Shown: positions 9,025-21,561 of the stretch, piece after piece
How positions within the stretch are numbered: the first letter of the stretch is position 1
How the letters are laid out: each line of letters begins with the position of its first letter
NCBI GenBank assembly: GCA_020725025.1
Contig: DYFV01000029.1
Span: 1-57,729 of the forward strand
DNA: 57,729 bases
Reading direction: 5' to 3'
From: Azoarcus sp.
Lineage (GTDB): Bacteria; Pseudomonadota; Gammaproteobacteria; Burkholderiales; Rhodocyclaceae
Made by a program: the position numbers and the translations under genes
The notes under the pieces: generated by a model
Database searches by the model: none
The model's input: the letters and a program-made list of their open reading frames with translations, nothing else
Told to the model about the DNA's origin: nothing

Positions 9025-10362
9025 TCAGCAGTCCCGTGTGACGATTTCGCCCCGCAGGCTGTGCGGCAGCGCGGCGGTGATGGTGACGTCGACGAACTGG
9101 CCGACGAGGCGCGGCTGGCCGACGAAGTTCACCACCCGGTTGTTCTCGGTGCGGCCGGCGAGCTCCTCGGGGTTCTTCTTCGAGTGCCCCTCCACCAGGA
9201 TGCGCTCGACCCGGCCCACCATGCTGCGGCTGATCTCCTGGGCCTGCTCGTCGATGCGCTTCTGCAGCCGCGCGAGCCAGGCGAGCTTGGTCGCCTGAGG
9301 CACCGGGTCCTCCAGGTCGGCCGCCGGCGTTCCCGGACGCGCGCTGTAGACGAAGCTGAAGGAGCCGTCGAAGCCCACCTCGTCGATGAGCTTCATCGTC
9401 TTCTCGAAGTCCTCTTCGGTCTCGCCGGGGAAGCCCACGATGAAGTCCGAGGTGAGCGAGAGATTCGGCCGCGCCGCACGGAGCTTCCTCACGACCGACT
9501 TGAACTCGAGGACCGAGTAACCGCGCTTCATCGCCGCCAGCACCCGGTCGGAGCCCGACTGCACCGGCAGGTGGAGATGCCCCACGAGCTTCGGGATCTT
9601 CGCGTACGCATCGAACACCCGCTGCGTCATCTCGCGCGGATGGGACGTGGTGTAGCGCAGCCGCTCGATGCCGGGGATCTCGGCCACGCACTCGAGCAGG
9701 AAGGCGAAGTCGCCCTGTTCGCCGCCGTCGCGGGTGATCGCGCCGCGCCAGGCGTTCACATTCTGGCCGAGCAGCGTCACTTCCTTCACCCCCTGCGCCG
9801 CGAGCCCCGCCACCTCGGCGAGGACGTCCTCCAGCGGCCGCGACACTTCCTCGCCGCGGGTGTACGGCACCACGCAGAAAGTGCAGTACTTGGAACAGCC
9901 TTCCATGATGGAGACGAAGGCGCTCGCCCCTTCCACCCGCGCGGGCGGCAGGTTGTCGAACTTCTCGATCTCCGGGAAGGAGATGTCCACCTGCGAGCGG
10001 CCGCTCTTCTTGCGCTCGGCGATGAGCTGCGGCAGCCGGTGCAGGGTCTGGGGTCCGAACACCAGGTCCACGTAGGGCGCGCGCTTGACGATGGCCTCGC
10101 CCTCCTGGCTCGCCACGCAGCCCCCCACCCCGATGATGAGCTCCGGCTTCTGCTGCTTGAGGAGCTTCACCCGCCCGAGGTCGTGGAACACCCGCTCCTG
10201 CGCCTTCTCGCGCACCGAGCAGGTGTTGAACAGGATGACGTCCGCCTCTTCCGGGTTGTCCGTCTTCACCATGGGCTCGGCCTGGCCGAGCACGTCGGCC
10301 ATCTTGTCCGAGTCGTACTCGTTCATCTGGCAGCCGAACGTGCGGATGTAAAGCTTCTTCAT
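9025..10362 (-). CDS. miaB: tRNA-2-methylthio-N6-dimethylallyladenosine synthase
   Basis: MiaB is a radical-SAM methylthiotransferase that modifies A37 of tRNAs reading UNN codons. From ATG 10362 it has 445 residues. The N-terminal auxiliary cluster cysteines are C11, C48 and C82, and the radical-SAM triad is CSKYCTFC at 156-163. A TRAM-type C-terminal domain follows. The frame is open six codons further upstream, but [14 protein letters not shown] is the canonical beginning. It is the first gene of the minus-strand block and is divergent from tRNA-Met, with their promoters in the shared 50 bases. Confidence 0.97.
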   Translation of the reverse strand: MKKLYIRTFGCQMNEYDSDKMADVLGQAEPMVKTDNPEEADVILFNTCSVREKAQERVFHDLGRVKLLKQQKPELIIGVGGCVASQEGEAIVKRAPYVDLVFGPQTLHRLPQLIAERKKSGRSQVDISFPEIEKFDNLPPARVEGASAFVSIMEGCSKYCTFCVVPYTRGEEVSRPLEDVLAEVAGLAAQGVKEVTLLGQNVNAWRGAITRDGGEQGDFAFLLECVAEIPGIERLRYTTSHPREMTQRVFDAYAKIPKLVGHLHLPVQSGSDRVLAAMKRGYSVLEFKSVVRKLRAARPNLSLTSDFIVGFPGETEEDFEKTMKLIDEVGFDGSFSFVYSARPGTPAADLEDPVPQATKLAWLARLQKRIDEQAQEISRSMVGRVERILVEGHSKKNPEELAGRTENNRVVNFVGQPRLVGQFVDVTITAALPHSLRGEIVTRDC

Positions 10363-10370
10363 GACACGCC

Positions 10371-10400
10371 TTGACGGCAAGTTTCTCCAGCCGCTATATT
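10371..10400 (+). promoter_or_regulatory. Sigma-70 promoter of tRNA-Met
   Basis: TTGACG (10371-10376) and TATATT (10395-10400) are separated by 18 bases. The expected start point near 10407 is just ahead of the tRNA at 10414, as usual for stable RNA genes. Confidence 0.8.
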
Positions 10401-10413
10401 AGCAGGCTCGCGT

Positions 10414-10490
10414 GGTGATGTAGCTCAGACGGTTAGAGCGACGGATTCATAACCCGTAGGTCGGCAGTTCGATTCTGCCCATCACCACCA
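10414..10490 (+). tRNA. tRNA-Met (CAT), elongator
   Basis: A full cloverleaf of 77 bases with encoded CCA. The acceptor stem GGTGATG pairs with CATCACC, the D arm is AGCTC...GAGC, the T arm is GGCAG-TTCGATT-CTGCC, and the anticodon CAT is at 10448-10450 in loop TTCATAA. A normal G1-C72 pair argues against the initiator tRNA, which has a C1-A72 mismatch, and the acceptor sequence does not look like tRNA-Ile(CAT). The anticodon stem has one A-C mismatch next to the loop (A31-C39). The gene has its own promoter and terminator. Confidence 0.95.
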
Positions 10491-10505
10491 CAGATTCAGG
10501 CACTT

Positions 10506-10533
10506 AGCCCGGCCCGCAAGGCCGGGCTTTTTG
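10506..10533 (+). terminator. Rho-independent terminator of tRNA-Met
   Basis: AGCCCGGCC (10506-10514) and GGCCGGGCT (10520-10528) form a nine-pair stem with loop CGCAA, followed directly by TTTTT. Confidence 0.95.
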
Positions 10534-10623
10534 CTTTTTGCGGGCATCGTGCAATTGGACAACCCCGCCTCCGACTTGTGCCGGCAATGCAGTTCGCGCG
10601 CCCGAGCCGCGGGCCATGCACAC

Positions 10624-11403
10624 TCAGACCTTCGCCCCCTGGTACTCCGAGAAGATGCTGAGCGGCTTCGCATCGACGTAGCGGCGCACCCCGCCGAAGC
10701 CGGCCGCCTCCAGGGTGGCGACGACGCGGACCGGCGGCGCGCAGGCGTCGATCGTGTCCCAGTAGTAGCGCCACAGCTTCGCCGTCTCGCCGCTGGCGCC
10801 GGCCAGCCGCGCCAGCGTCGGCACCACCCCGCGCATGTAGCCCTTCAGCACGACGCGACCGAAGCGGCTCTCCGGCCGGGTGATCTCCAGCAGGCAGATC
10901 CGTCCGCCGGGTTTGAGCACGCGCCGGAACTCGGCGAAGGCCGCCGAAAGATCCCCGATGTGGCGCAGGGCATAGCCCATGCTGAGAAAATCGATGCTTT
11001 CGTCGGGCAACGGCAAGGCTTCGGCCCGCCCCTCGAGCAGGGTGACGCCGGCCGGCAACTGGGCATTGGCCATCATCCCCGGGCTCGGATCCACTCCGGT
11101 CACCGCCGTGGCATCGCCCACGATGCGCACCGCCTCGCGCGCCACCATGCCGGTACCAACGCCCACATCGAGCACGCGCATCCCCGGCACGAGGCCGGCG
11201 CGCAGCAGCGCCTGCCGGCGATACCAGGCGCCGCTGCCGAAAGCGAGCAGGCGCTCGACGCGGTCGTAGTCCCCAGCCGTGCGGTCGAAGATGCCGCGGA
11301 CGAACCCGGCCCGATCGGCTTCCGCCGCATAGTAGTCGGTGAGCGGCGCGTGGGGGGCACGAACGAGCTGATCGTTCGTCGCGCGGGAGGGTTGGCTGGT
11401 CAT
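10624..11403 (-). CDS. UbiE/COQ5-like SAM-dependent methyltransferase
   Basis: A class I methyltransferase of 259 residues. Motif I VLDVGVGTG is near residue 80, and a UbiE-like beginning is seen in FDRTAGDYDRVERLL (about 40-55). LLEITRP and the late YYWDTI region also resemble UbiE/MenG proteins, which methylate the quinone ring. It carries about 20 extra N-terminal residues compared with UbiE. It stands alone, divergent from the sodium channel gene, with no quinone genes adjacent; the UbiH-type gene is 46 kb away. It may be a quinone methyltransferase paralogue or act on another small molecule, so no symbol is given. Confidence 0.75.
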   Translation of the reverse strand: MTSQPSRATNDQLVRAPHAPLTDYYAAEADRAGFVRGIFDRTAGDYDRVERLLAFGSGAWYRRQALLRAGLVPGMRVLDVGVGTGMVAREAVRIVGDATAVTGVDPSPGMMANAQLPAGVTLLEGRAEALPLPDESIDFLSMGYALRHIGDLSAAFAEFRRVLKPGGRICLLEITRPESRFGRVVLKGYMRGVVPTLARLAGASGETAKLWRYYWDTIDACAPPVRVVATLEAAGFGGVRRYVDAKPLSIFSEYQGAKV

Positions 11404-11547
11404 GGGAGTCTCGGGTGGCCGGCAAGTCGCGGAGGCGCCACTGTACCGGGAGTGCGGCCGCTAAGGAATTACCGTTCTTACCGGAATGTCGAAATCCGCC
11501 GTCCGCTCAGTAGAATTCCGCCTTCTCCAACACGTCCCGCCGCCCCC

Positions 11548-12348
11548 ATGCGACTCAAGAATCTCGTCGAATCCACGGCCTTCCAGCGCTTCATCATCGC
11601 GGTGATCCTGGTCAACGCCGTGACCCTCGGACTCGAGACGTCCGCCACCGCGATGGCGGCGGCCGGCGGCCTGCTGCTGACGCTCGACCGCATCGCGCTG
11701 ACCGTGTTCGTGGTCGAGATCGCATTGAAGCTCGTCGTCTATCGCAGGAGCTTCTTCCGCGACGGCTGGAACGTGTTCGACTTCCTGGTGGTGTCGGTCA
11801 CCCTCGCACCGACCGGCGAGGGCGTGGCGGTGCTGCGGGCGCTGCGCGTCCTGCGGGCGCTGCGGCTGGTGTCGGTGGTGCCCTCGATGCGCAAGGTGGT
11901 GAGCGCGCTGCTCAAGGCGATCCCCGGCATGGGCTCGGTACTGGCCTTGCTGCTCCTCGTCTTCTACGTGGCGGCGGTGATGACCACCAAGCTCTTCGGG
12001 GCGGCCTTCCCCGACTGGTTCGGCACCATCGGCGCCTCCCTCTACACCCTCTTCCAGGTGATGACCCTGGAGTCGTGGTCGATGGGCATCGTGCGTCCGG
12101 TGATGGAGGTGTACCCGTTCGCCTGGGTGTTCTTCATCCTGTTCATCCTGATCACCACCTTCGCGGTGCTCAACCTCTTCATCGCCATCGTGGTCGACGC
12201 CATGAGCGCGAGCGAGCACACCGAGCAGGAGACCACCCGCGCCCTGGTCGCCACCGAGCACGAGGAGCTGATGCGCGAGCTGCGCGCGGTGCGCCTCGAG
12301 CTCGCGCGCCTGCGCGACACGCGCGAAGCGGCTTCGCCACAGGACTGA
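11548..12348 (+). CDS. Bacterial voltage-gated sodium channel (NaChBac/NavAb type)
   Basis: A single-domain six-helix cation channel of 266 residues that would assemble as a homotetramer in the inner membrane. S4 shows arginines at every third position (R97, R100, R103, R106, then RK near 115). The pore loop carries TLESWSM at 173-179, identical to the NavAb selectivity filter as I remember it. S6 is about 192-218, and a charged coiled-coil-like tail with repeated Glu/Arg (225-258) should hold the tetramer together. The ATG at 11548 is chosen from the start of helix S1. The gene is single and convergent with ftsX. Confidence 0.93.
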   Translation: MRLKNLVESTAFQRFIIAVILVNAVTLGLETSATAMAAAGGLLLTLDRIALTVFVVEIALKLVVYRRSFFRDGWNVFDFLVVSVTLAPTGEGVAVLRALRVLRALRLVSVVPSMRKVVSALLKAIPGMGSVLALLLLVFYVAAVMTTKLFGAAFPDWFGTIGASLYTLFQVMTLESWSMGIVRPVMEVYPFAWVFFILFILITTFAVLNLFIAIVVDAMSASEHTEQETTRALVATEHEELMRELRAVRLELARLRDTREAASPQD

Positions 12349-12359
12349 AGGGGACTTCC

Positions 12360-13258
12360 TCAGCCGAGCCGCTCGGCCAAGTGGCGGCGCACCGAGATGG
12401 CGCTGCCGAGCCAGCCGAGGAAGGCGGCGAAGGCGAGGATGGCGGTGCTCTCGAGGGGGCCCGGCCCGGCCAGCGCGAAGACCGCGCCGTAGGTCTGGGC
12501 GAGCCGCGCCACCGGCTCGCCGAGCATCTCGACCGCGGCCCATACGATGGCGAGCGCCACCCCGCCGCCGAGCAGGCCCTGCAGGCTTCCGAACCAGTAG
12601 AACGGCCGCCGGATGAAGGGGTCGGTCGCGCCCAGCAGGCGGCTCACGTCGATCTCGTGGCGCTGGGTGAGGATCTGCAGCCGGATGGTGTTGAAGGTGA
12701 CGATCACCAGCGCGACGCCGAGCAGGCCCGCCAGGAGCAGCACCGCGGCCTGCCCCAGGCGCAGCAGGGCATGCAGCCGCTCGACCCAGGCCGAATCGAG
12801 CTGCACGTGGGCAACGCCCGGCCATTGCTCGAAACGCGCATGGAGCACGCCGTACACCTCCGGGTCGTCGCTGCGCGGCGTGATCACGAAGGCGTCGGGC
12901 AGCGGATTGGCGGGCAGCCCGCCCAGCACGTCGCCCAGGCCGGCGCGCTCGAGCTGGCGCAGCGCCTCGTCCCGGGGGACATAGCGGTAGGAGGCGAGCT
13001 CGGCGTCGCCGCGCAGCCGCTTCTCGATCGCCGCCACCTCCTCGGCCGAGGCCTCTGGGGTCATGAACACGCTGATCTCGGGCGTACCCGACACGCCGCG
13101 GGCGAGCGACGCGACATTGTCGAGCAGCAGGTAGCCCGCCGCCGGCAGCGACAGGGCGATGCCGACCACCAGCGCGGAGAGCAGCGTCCCGACCGGCTGG
13201 CCGGCGAGCCGCCGCACCGCCAGGGCGAAGGCGCGCACATGCAGGTAGAGCCAGTTCG

Positions 13259-13262
<4 letters not shown>
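12360..13262 (-). CDS. ftsX: Cell division protein FtsX
   Basis: The permease-like membrane partner of FtsE, linking the divisome to peptidoglycan hydrolase activators. It has 300 residues. One membrane segment near residues 25-45 is followed by a periplasmic domain (about 50-165) and three C-terminal membrane segments (about 170-290), which is the FtsX layout. Its ATG at 13262 overlaps the FtsE stop by four bases (ATGA). It ends the ftsY-ftsE-ftsX unit and converges on the sodium channel gene. Confidence 0.95.
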
Positions 13263-13917
<655 letters not shown>

Positions 13918-13921
<4 letters not shown>

Positions 13922-15006
13922 GCCGTGCCGTTCGCCCCGCCGTTGACCTGCGCGCCGTTCTCGAAGAGGGCGTCGACGAACTCGCGCGCCCTGAAGGGCT
14001 GCAGGTCGTCGATGCCCTCGCCCACTCCGATGAAGCGCAGGGGCTTCGGGCACTGGCGGGCGATCGCGGCCACGACACCGCCCTTGGCGGTCCCGTCGAG
14101 CTTGGTCACGACCAGGCCGGTGACCCCGATCGCGGCGTCGAAGGCCTTCACCTGGGTGAGCGCGTTCTGGCCGATGTTGGCGTCGAGCACGAGCAGCACC
14201 TCGTGGGGCGCGGTCGGCTCGGCCTTGGCGATGACGCGGCGCACCTTGGCGATCTCCTCCATCAGATGGAGCTGGGTGGGCAGCCGCCCTGCCGTGTCGG
14301 CGAGCACCACGTCGATGCCCCGGGCGCGAGCCGCGTTGACCGCGTCGAAGATCACCGCCGCCGAGTCGCCGCCGTCCTGCGCGATCACGGTGACGTTGTT
14401 GCGCTCGCCCCAGGTCATGAGCTGCTCGCGCGCGGCGGCGCGGAAGGTGTCGCCCGCGGCGAGCAGCACGCTCTTGCCCTGGGCCTGGAAGTACTTGGCG
14501 AGCTTGCCGATCGAGGTGGTCTTGCCGGACCCGTTCACCCCCGCGATCATGATGACGAAGGGCTTGTGGGTGGAGACGTCCAGCGGCTGCTCGAGCGGCC
14601 CGAGAATGCCGAGCAGCGCGTCGGCGAGCGCCTGCTGGAGCTGGTCGGCGGTCTCCAGCCGGTCGCGCTTCCAGCGCCGGCGCAGCTCGTCGATCAGGTG
14701 CTGGGTCGCCTCCACGCCGCAGTCGGCCATGAGCAGCGTCGTCTCGAGCTCCTCGAGGAGCTCCTCGTCGATCTTGCGCCGGCCGAACAGGCTCGCCAGC
14801 CCGCCGCCCAGCTGCTGCCGGGTACGGGACAGCCCGGCCTTGAGCCGCTCGGTCCAGGAACGCCTGGGCGCGGCCGCCGGCTCGGGAGCCTGCACCGCGG
14901 GCGCCTGGGGCGCAGGCGCGGGCGCCTGACGCGCCTCCTCGGCGGCCGATTGCGCCTGGGGCTCTTTCGCTTCGGGCTTGCCGGACTTCTTCAAGAAACC
15001 AAACAT
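13918..15006 (-). CDS. ftsY: Signal recognition particle receptor FtsY
   Basis: The SRP receptor GTPase for co-translational targeting, 362 residues from ATG 15006 (MFGFLKKSGKPEAK). A short A-domain rich in Pro, Ala and Gln (about 10-55) precedes the N domain and G domain. GTPase motifs are GVNGSGKTT, DTAGRLPTQ and TKLDGTAKGG. The A-domain is much shorter than in E. coli, as is common in betaproteobacteria. The gene is first in ftsYEX and is divergent from the M16 peptidase genes across 145 bases. Confidence 0.97.
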
Positions 15007-15151
15007 GGATACTCGTGTCTTCACTGACGTTTGAAATTCGGCTGCCGCCACAACCATGCCATTGACGCTAAGATGCGGCTGCACGTCGAATCCGGCGCGA
15101 AACGCGGTTCGCTCCGAAAACCGCGGATTCTAACAGATGCAGGACATCTCC

Positions 15152-16525
15152 ATGTTTCGGCAGCCCTTTTTTCGCATCGCGGCGGTAGTCGCCGCGCTCT
15201 TCGCCGGCGCAGCGCCGGCCGCCGCCAACCCCTTCGAAACCCGCCTGGACAACGGTCTTCACGTGATCGTGAAGGAGGACCGGCGCGCGCCCTCGGTGGT
15301 GCACATGCTGTGGTACGGAGTCGGCTCGATGGACGAACCGACCGGAGTGACCGGCGTGGCCCACGTGCTGGAGCACATGATGTTCAAGGGCACCGACCGG
15401 ATCGGCCCGGGCGAGTTCAACAAGCGCGTGGCCGAAGTCGGCGGCCGCGACAACGCCTTCACCAGCCGCGACTACACCGCCTACTTCCAGCAGGTCCCAC
15501 CCGACCGGCTGGGCGAGATGATGATGCTCGAAGCCGACCGGATGACCGGCCTCAAGATCGACGAGGCGCAGTTCAAGCCCGAGCTCGAGGTCGTCAAGGA
15601 GGAACGGCGACTGCGCACCGACGACAAGCCGCGCGCCCTGGTCTACGAGCAGCTCATGGCAACCGCCTATCTGGCCCACCCCTACCGGCACCCCGTCATC
15701 GGCTGGATGCCCGACCTGCAGGACATGGAGGCCGAGGACGCACGGACCTGGTACCGCAACTGGTATGCGCCGAACAACGCGCGTCTGGTGGTGGTGGGCG
15801 ACGTGGACCACAAGGAAGTATTCGAGCTCGCACGGCGCCATTACGGCCCGATTCCCGCCCGCGAGCTCCCCGAGCGCCAGCTCTCGGGCGAGCCCGAGCA
15901 GCGTGGACCGCGCACGGCCGTCGTCCGCGCCCCGGCCGAGCTGCCCTATCTGGCCCTCGCCTGGCACGCGCCGACGATGCGCGACCCGGCCGGCGACCGC
16001 GAGGTCTACGCCCTCGAGGTGCTCGCCTCCGTCCTCGACGGCTACGACGGGGCGCGCCTGCCGCGCCGCCTGGTTCGCGAGAAGCGCCTTGCCGTGTCCG
16101 TAGGCGCGGGCTACGACGGCACGGGGCGTGGCCCCCAACTGTTCATCCTCGACGGCGCACCGGCGCCGGGTCATACGGTGGCCGAGCTCGAGTCGGCGCT
16201 GCGCGAGGAGATCGCGCGCATCCAAAAGGAAGGCATCACCGAGGAGGAACTGCAACGGGTCAAGACGCAGACCGTCGCCGCCAACGTCTACAAGCGGGAC
16301 TCGCTGATGGGACAGGCGATGGAGATCGGCTTCCTCGAATCCGCCGGCCTGTCCTGGCGCGACGAGGCGCGTCTCCTCGAAGGCATCCGCCGGGTCACCG
16401 CCGAGGAGGTCCAGGCGGTGGCCCGCAAGTATTTCGGCGACACGACGCTCACCCGTGCCCAGCTCGATCCCCTGCCCCTGTCCGAAGAGCGCCCCCGCGG
16501 CCTGCTGCCCGGCATGCGCCCCTGA
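15152..16525 (+). CDS. M16 family zinc metallopeptidase, catalytic subunit
   Basis: A pitrilysin/processing-peptidase relative of 457 residues. The inverted zinc motif HVLEH is at 71-75, with the third ligand Glu expected in VVKEERR near 147-153. The first 26 residues look like a signal peptide ending in APAAAN, so it should act in the periplasm. ATG 15152 is preferred to 15137 because AGGA lies eight bases before it. It pairs with the non-catalytic homologue just downstream, and the two probably form a heterodimer. The substrate is unknown. Confidence 0.92.
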   Translation: MFRQPFFRIAAVVAALFAGAAPAAANPFETRLDNGLHVIVKEDRRAPSVVHMLWYGVGSMDEPTGVTGVAHVLEHMMFKGTDRIGPGEFNKRVAEVGGRDNAFTSRDYTAYFQQVPPDRLGEMMMLEADRMTGLKIDEAQFKPELEVVKEERRLRTDDKPRALVYEQLMATAYLAHPYRHPVIGWMPDLQDMEAEDARTWYRNWYAPNNARLVVVGDVDHKEVFELARRHYGPIPARELPERQLSGEPEQRGPRTAVVRAPAELPYLALAWHAPTMRDPAGDREVYALEVLASVLDGYDGARLPRRLVREKRLAVSVGAGYDGTGRGPQLFILDGAPAPGHTVAELESALREEIARIQKEGITEEELQRVKTQTVAANVYKRDSLMGQAMEIGFLESAGLSWRDEARLLEGIRRVTAEEVQAVARKYFGDTTLTRAQLDPLPLSEERPRGLLPGMRP

Positions 16526-16541
16526 CATGGAAGCCCCCGCC

Positions 16542-19202
<2,661 letters not shown>

Positions 19203-19252
19203 TACACCCCGCGCGCCTTTTTCCGGCCTCCGAAGGAAGGCGCAACTGAAAT

Positions 19253-19280
19253 GCAAAGCGGGCCTCGCGGCCCGCTTTGC
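19253..19280 (+). terminator. Hairpin terminator after the ferredoxin gene
   Basis: GCAAAGCGGGCC (19253-19264) and GGCCCGCTTTGC (19269-19280) form a perfect 12-pair stem with loop TCGC. The following sequence has only short T runs (GCGTTTCTTC), so termination may be bidirectional or partial. Confidence 0.8.
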
Positions 19281-19306
19281 GCGTTTCTTCGTCCCTGCGC
19301 CGGCTC

Positions 19307-19451
19307 AGAAGGTGTGAAGAAATCGTCGCGAGCGGGCCGAGGGCAGGGCGCACGGCCCGCAGCGACCGAGACATGTCGAGGAGATAGGAGAGGGAGCGAG
19401 CACCGCGCAACGCAGCCCTCGGCCCGCGCAGCAGATTGGTTCACACCTTCT
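19307..19451. repeat. Structured intergenic element with nested inverted repeats
   Basis: The outer arms AGAAGGTGTGAA (19307-19318) and TTCACACCTTCT (19440-19451) are perfect complements. Inside them GCGGGCCGAGGGC (19332-19344) and GCCCTCGGCCCGC (19415-19427) are also perfect complements. The outer right arm ends on the first base of the dynamin gene's stop triplet. The centre contains copy 1 of a repeat that recurs at 21562. No plausible protein is encoded. It looks like a small non-autonomous element or a structured RNA. Confidence 0.75.
19359..19430 (+). repeat. Dispersed repeat, copy 1
   Basis: This copy begins GCAGCGACC and ends GCGCA. Aligned by eye to 21562-21634 it matches at 58 of 72 positions with one single-base gap. 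Fully conserved blocks include GCAGCGACC, TCGAGGAGA, GCGAGCACCGC and TCGGCCC. Both copies are in the same orientation and lie just outside the two ends of the dynamin gene. Confidence 0.8.
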
Positions 19452-21424
19452 CAGGCCGCGCGGGCTCGAGGTGCCGGCGGCACGCCCGTCGCGTTCGCCT
19501 GCGTTCCGCCCAGCGCCGCGCGGATGGTCTTTTCCAGCGCGGCGAGTTCGTCGAGCTGGGCGAGAATCCCCGCCTCCGCCTGCTTCAGTTCCTCCACCCG
19601 GTCTTCAAGCGTGTCGGTCGCCTGGTGGATGCGCTTGACGCTCTCGAGCCGCCGCTTCAGCTGCAGCTGGTACTCGCGCACCTGGGTTTCGAGGGGGGAC
19701 ATGACCGCCCGCAGCCACTGCTCGACGTCCCGGTTGGCGAGTTCGAAGGTGCGCCGCGCCTGCACCGCCACGGTTTCGAAGAACTTCTGGGTGAGCGCGT
19801 GCTTCTCCGTCGTCACCAGCGCGAGCGTCGTGTTGATCTGACGGTTGAAGGCGTACTCCAGCCGGTCGAGCTCCTTCTCGTAGCGCAGCGTGGAGAATGC
19901 CTCCGGCGAGGTGAGCTTCAGCCCGTGCTCGACGCTGAAGCGCTTGTACATGCTGTCGAGCATGCGCGTGATCTCGCCGATCTCGTCGGTGGAGCGGGCC
20001 ATGTTGGCGCGCAGGTGGGCAAAGAAGCCCTCCATCGCCTTGCGCAGCCCCTTGGAGAAGGTCGACTCCATCATCGCCTCGCGGGTGCGCCGGGTCTCGT
20101 CCCGCAGCGCATCCATGCCGAGGTGGCGAAGGAGATTGTTGGTGAGCGTGGAGAACACGCTGCGCACCGCGTAGTACTTCTGCAGGCCCTGCTCGAATTC
20201 GGCCTTCTCGCTGCGGATCTTGCGCATCATGTACTCGATGACGCTCTGGTTCTTGCCGCGCAGGTCCGTGAGCTCCTGCAACTGCTCGCGCAGGCCCGCG
20301 AGCCGGGCCATCAGAAGCTCGCGCGCCTGCTCGACGATGTCGTCGGTCTCGCCCAGGGTGTTGTCGCGCACGATCTCCTGCTTGGTGGGCAGCAGATCCT
20401 CGGTGAGCGCCCGCTCCAGCTCGGGCAGGCGGCTCTTCGCGACGAGCGCCGCGTCTCCGTTGATGCGCCCCACCAGGCCCTTCTGCGCCGATACCGGGAA
20501 GACGCTCTCGACGCCGATATCGAGGGTTTCGGCGACGGTGCGCACCTGACGGTCGATCTCCGCGCCGATGCGTGCCTCGTCGCGCAGTCCGTCCCAAAGG
20601 CCGTCGATCTTGTTGAGCACCACCATCCGGCCCTTCTGGCGGCCGCGGCCGGTCTGCACGTACTCGCGCCAGACCGCCATGTCGCTCTGGGTGACGCCCG
20701 TGTCGGCGGCGAGGATGAAGAGCACCGCATGGGCGTTCGGCAACAGGGACAGGGTGAGCTCGGGCTCGGCGCCGATCGCGTTCAGGCCCGGCGTATCCAG
20801 CACGACCAGACCCTGTTCCAGAAGCGGGTGGGGAAACTGGATCGTGGCGTGGCGCCAGCTCGGGATCTCGACCTTGCCGTCGGCACCCGGCTTGAGGCCG
20901 GTCTCGCCCTTGGCGTCGATGGTGAAACCCAGGCGCAGGGCTTCGTCGCGCGTGACACGCTCGGTCTCGCCCACGCGCGCCAGCGCGCGCTGCAGGCTCT
21001 CGGCCGAATCGGCCTCGAGCGGGTAAACCTGCCATTCCTCGGGATACTGCTTGAGATCGGAGACGCTGGCGTGGTTGGCGCGCGAACGGATCGGCAGCAG
21101 GCGGATCTCGGGGCGCCCGCCCGGCGCCCACTGCAGCTCGGTCGGACACATGGTGGTCCGCCCGGCGCTCGACGGCAGCACACGGTCGCCGTAATCCGAA
21201 AAGAAGATCGCGTTGATGAGCTCCGATTTGCCGCGAGAGAACTCGGCCACGAAAGCCACGGTGAGCTTGTCGTCGCGCAGGCGGTCCAGGACGTACTGCA
21301 GGCGCATGTCGCCCTGCGCATCGCCGATCTCGTTGCGGGTCAGCCAGTGCCGAAGCCGCCCCACTGCCTCGGCCGCGCCATTCCGCCATTGGCTGTAGGC
21401 CGAGAATTGGTCAACCAGAGTCAT
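19451..21424 (-). CDS. Bacterial dynamin-like GTPase
   Basis: A 657-residue large GTPase of the dynamin superfamily. The P-loop is EFSRGKSEL at 61-69, the switch II motif DTPG is at 210-213 and NKID is at 271-274. The rest is predicted long helices with a heptad-like pattern (about 330-640), forming the stalk. There is no clear transmembrane segment; a membrane paddle could lie in the helical part. Such proteins bind and remodel membranes or protect against membrane damage. The gene stands alone, opposite in direction to the ferredoxin gene, and is flanked on both sides by copies of a dispersed repeat. The physiological role is unknown. Confidence 0.88.
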   Translation of the reverse strand: MTLVDQFSAYSQWRNGAAEAVGRLRHWLTRNEIGDAQGDMRLQYVLDRLRDDKLTVAFVAEFSRGKSELINAIFFSDYGDRVLPSSAGRTTMCPTELQWAPGGRPEIRLLPIRSRANHASVSDLKQYPEEWQVYPLEADSAESLQRALARVGETERVTRDEALRLGFTIDAKGETGLKPGADGKVEIPSWRHATIQFPHPLLEQGLVVLDTPGLNAIGAEPELTLSLLPNAHAVLFILAADTGVTQSDMAVWREYVQTGRGRQKGRMVVLNKIDGLWDGLRDEARIGAEIDRQVRTVAETLDIGVESVFPVSAQKGLVGRINGDAALVAKSRLPELERALTEDLLPTKQEIVRDNTLGETDDIVEQARELLMARLAGLREQLQELTDLRGKNQSVIEYMMRKIRSEKAEFEQGLQKYYAVRSVFSTLTNNLLRHLGMDALRDETRRTREAMMESTFSKGLRKAMEGFFAHLRANMARSTDEIGEITRMLDSMYKRFSVEHGLKLTSPEAFSTLRYEKELDRLEYAFNRQINTTLALVTTEKHALTQKFFETVAVQARRTFELANRDVEQWLRAVMSPLETQVREYQLQLKRRLESVKRIHQATDTLEDRVEELKQAEAGILAQLDELAALEKTIRAALGGTQANATGVPPAPRARAA

Positions 21425-21561
21425 GCTCGTCTCACTCGTTCATGCCGGAAGCCCCGGCGCCCGCCCGCATGTTACACCCGCTCAGCATACCGTCGTTTGA
21501 CGGGCGACAAAATCCCGGACGGCCAGCACGCGATAGGCGGCGACCCGGGCGCGACGAGCGC

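Noticed and set aside
10414..10490. Reading of the CAT-anticodon tRNA as initiator tRNA or tRNA-Ile(CAT)
   Set aside because: The first pair is a normal G-C, unlike initiator tRNA, and the acceptor stem does not match the usual tRNA-Ile(CAT) sequence.
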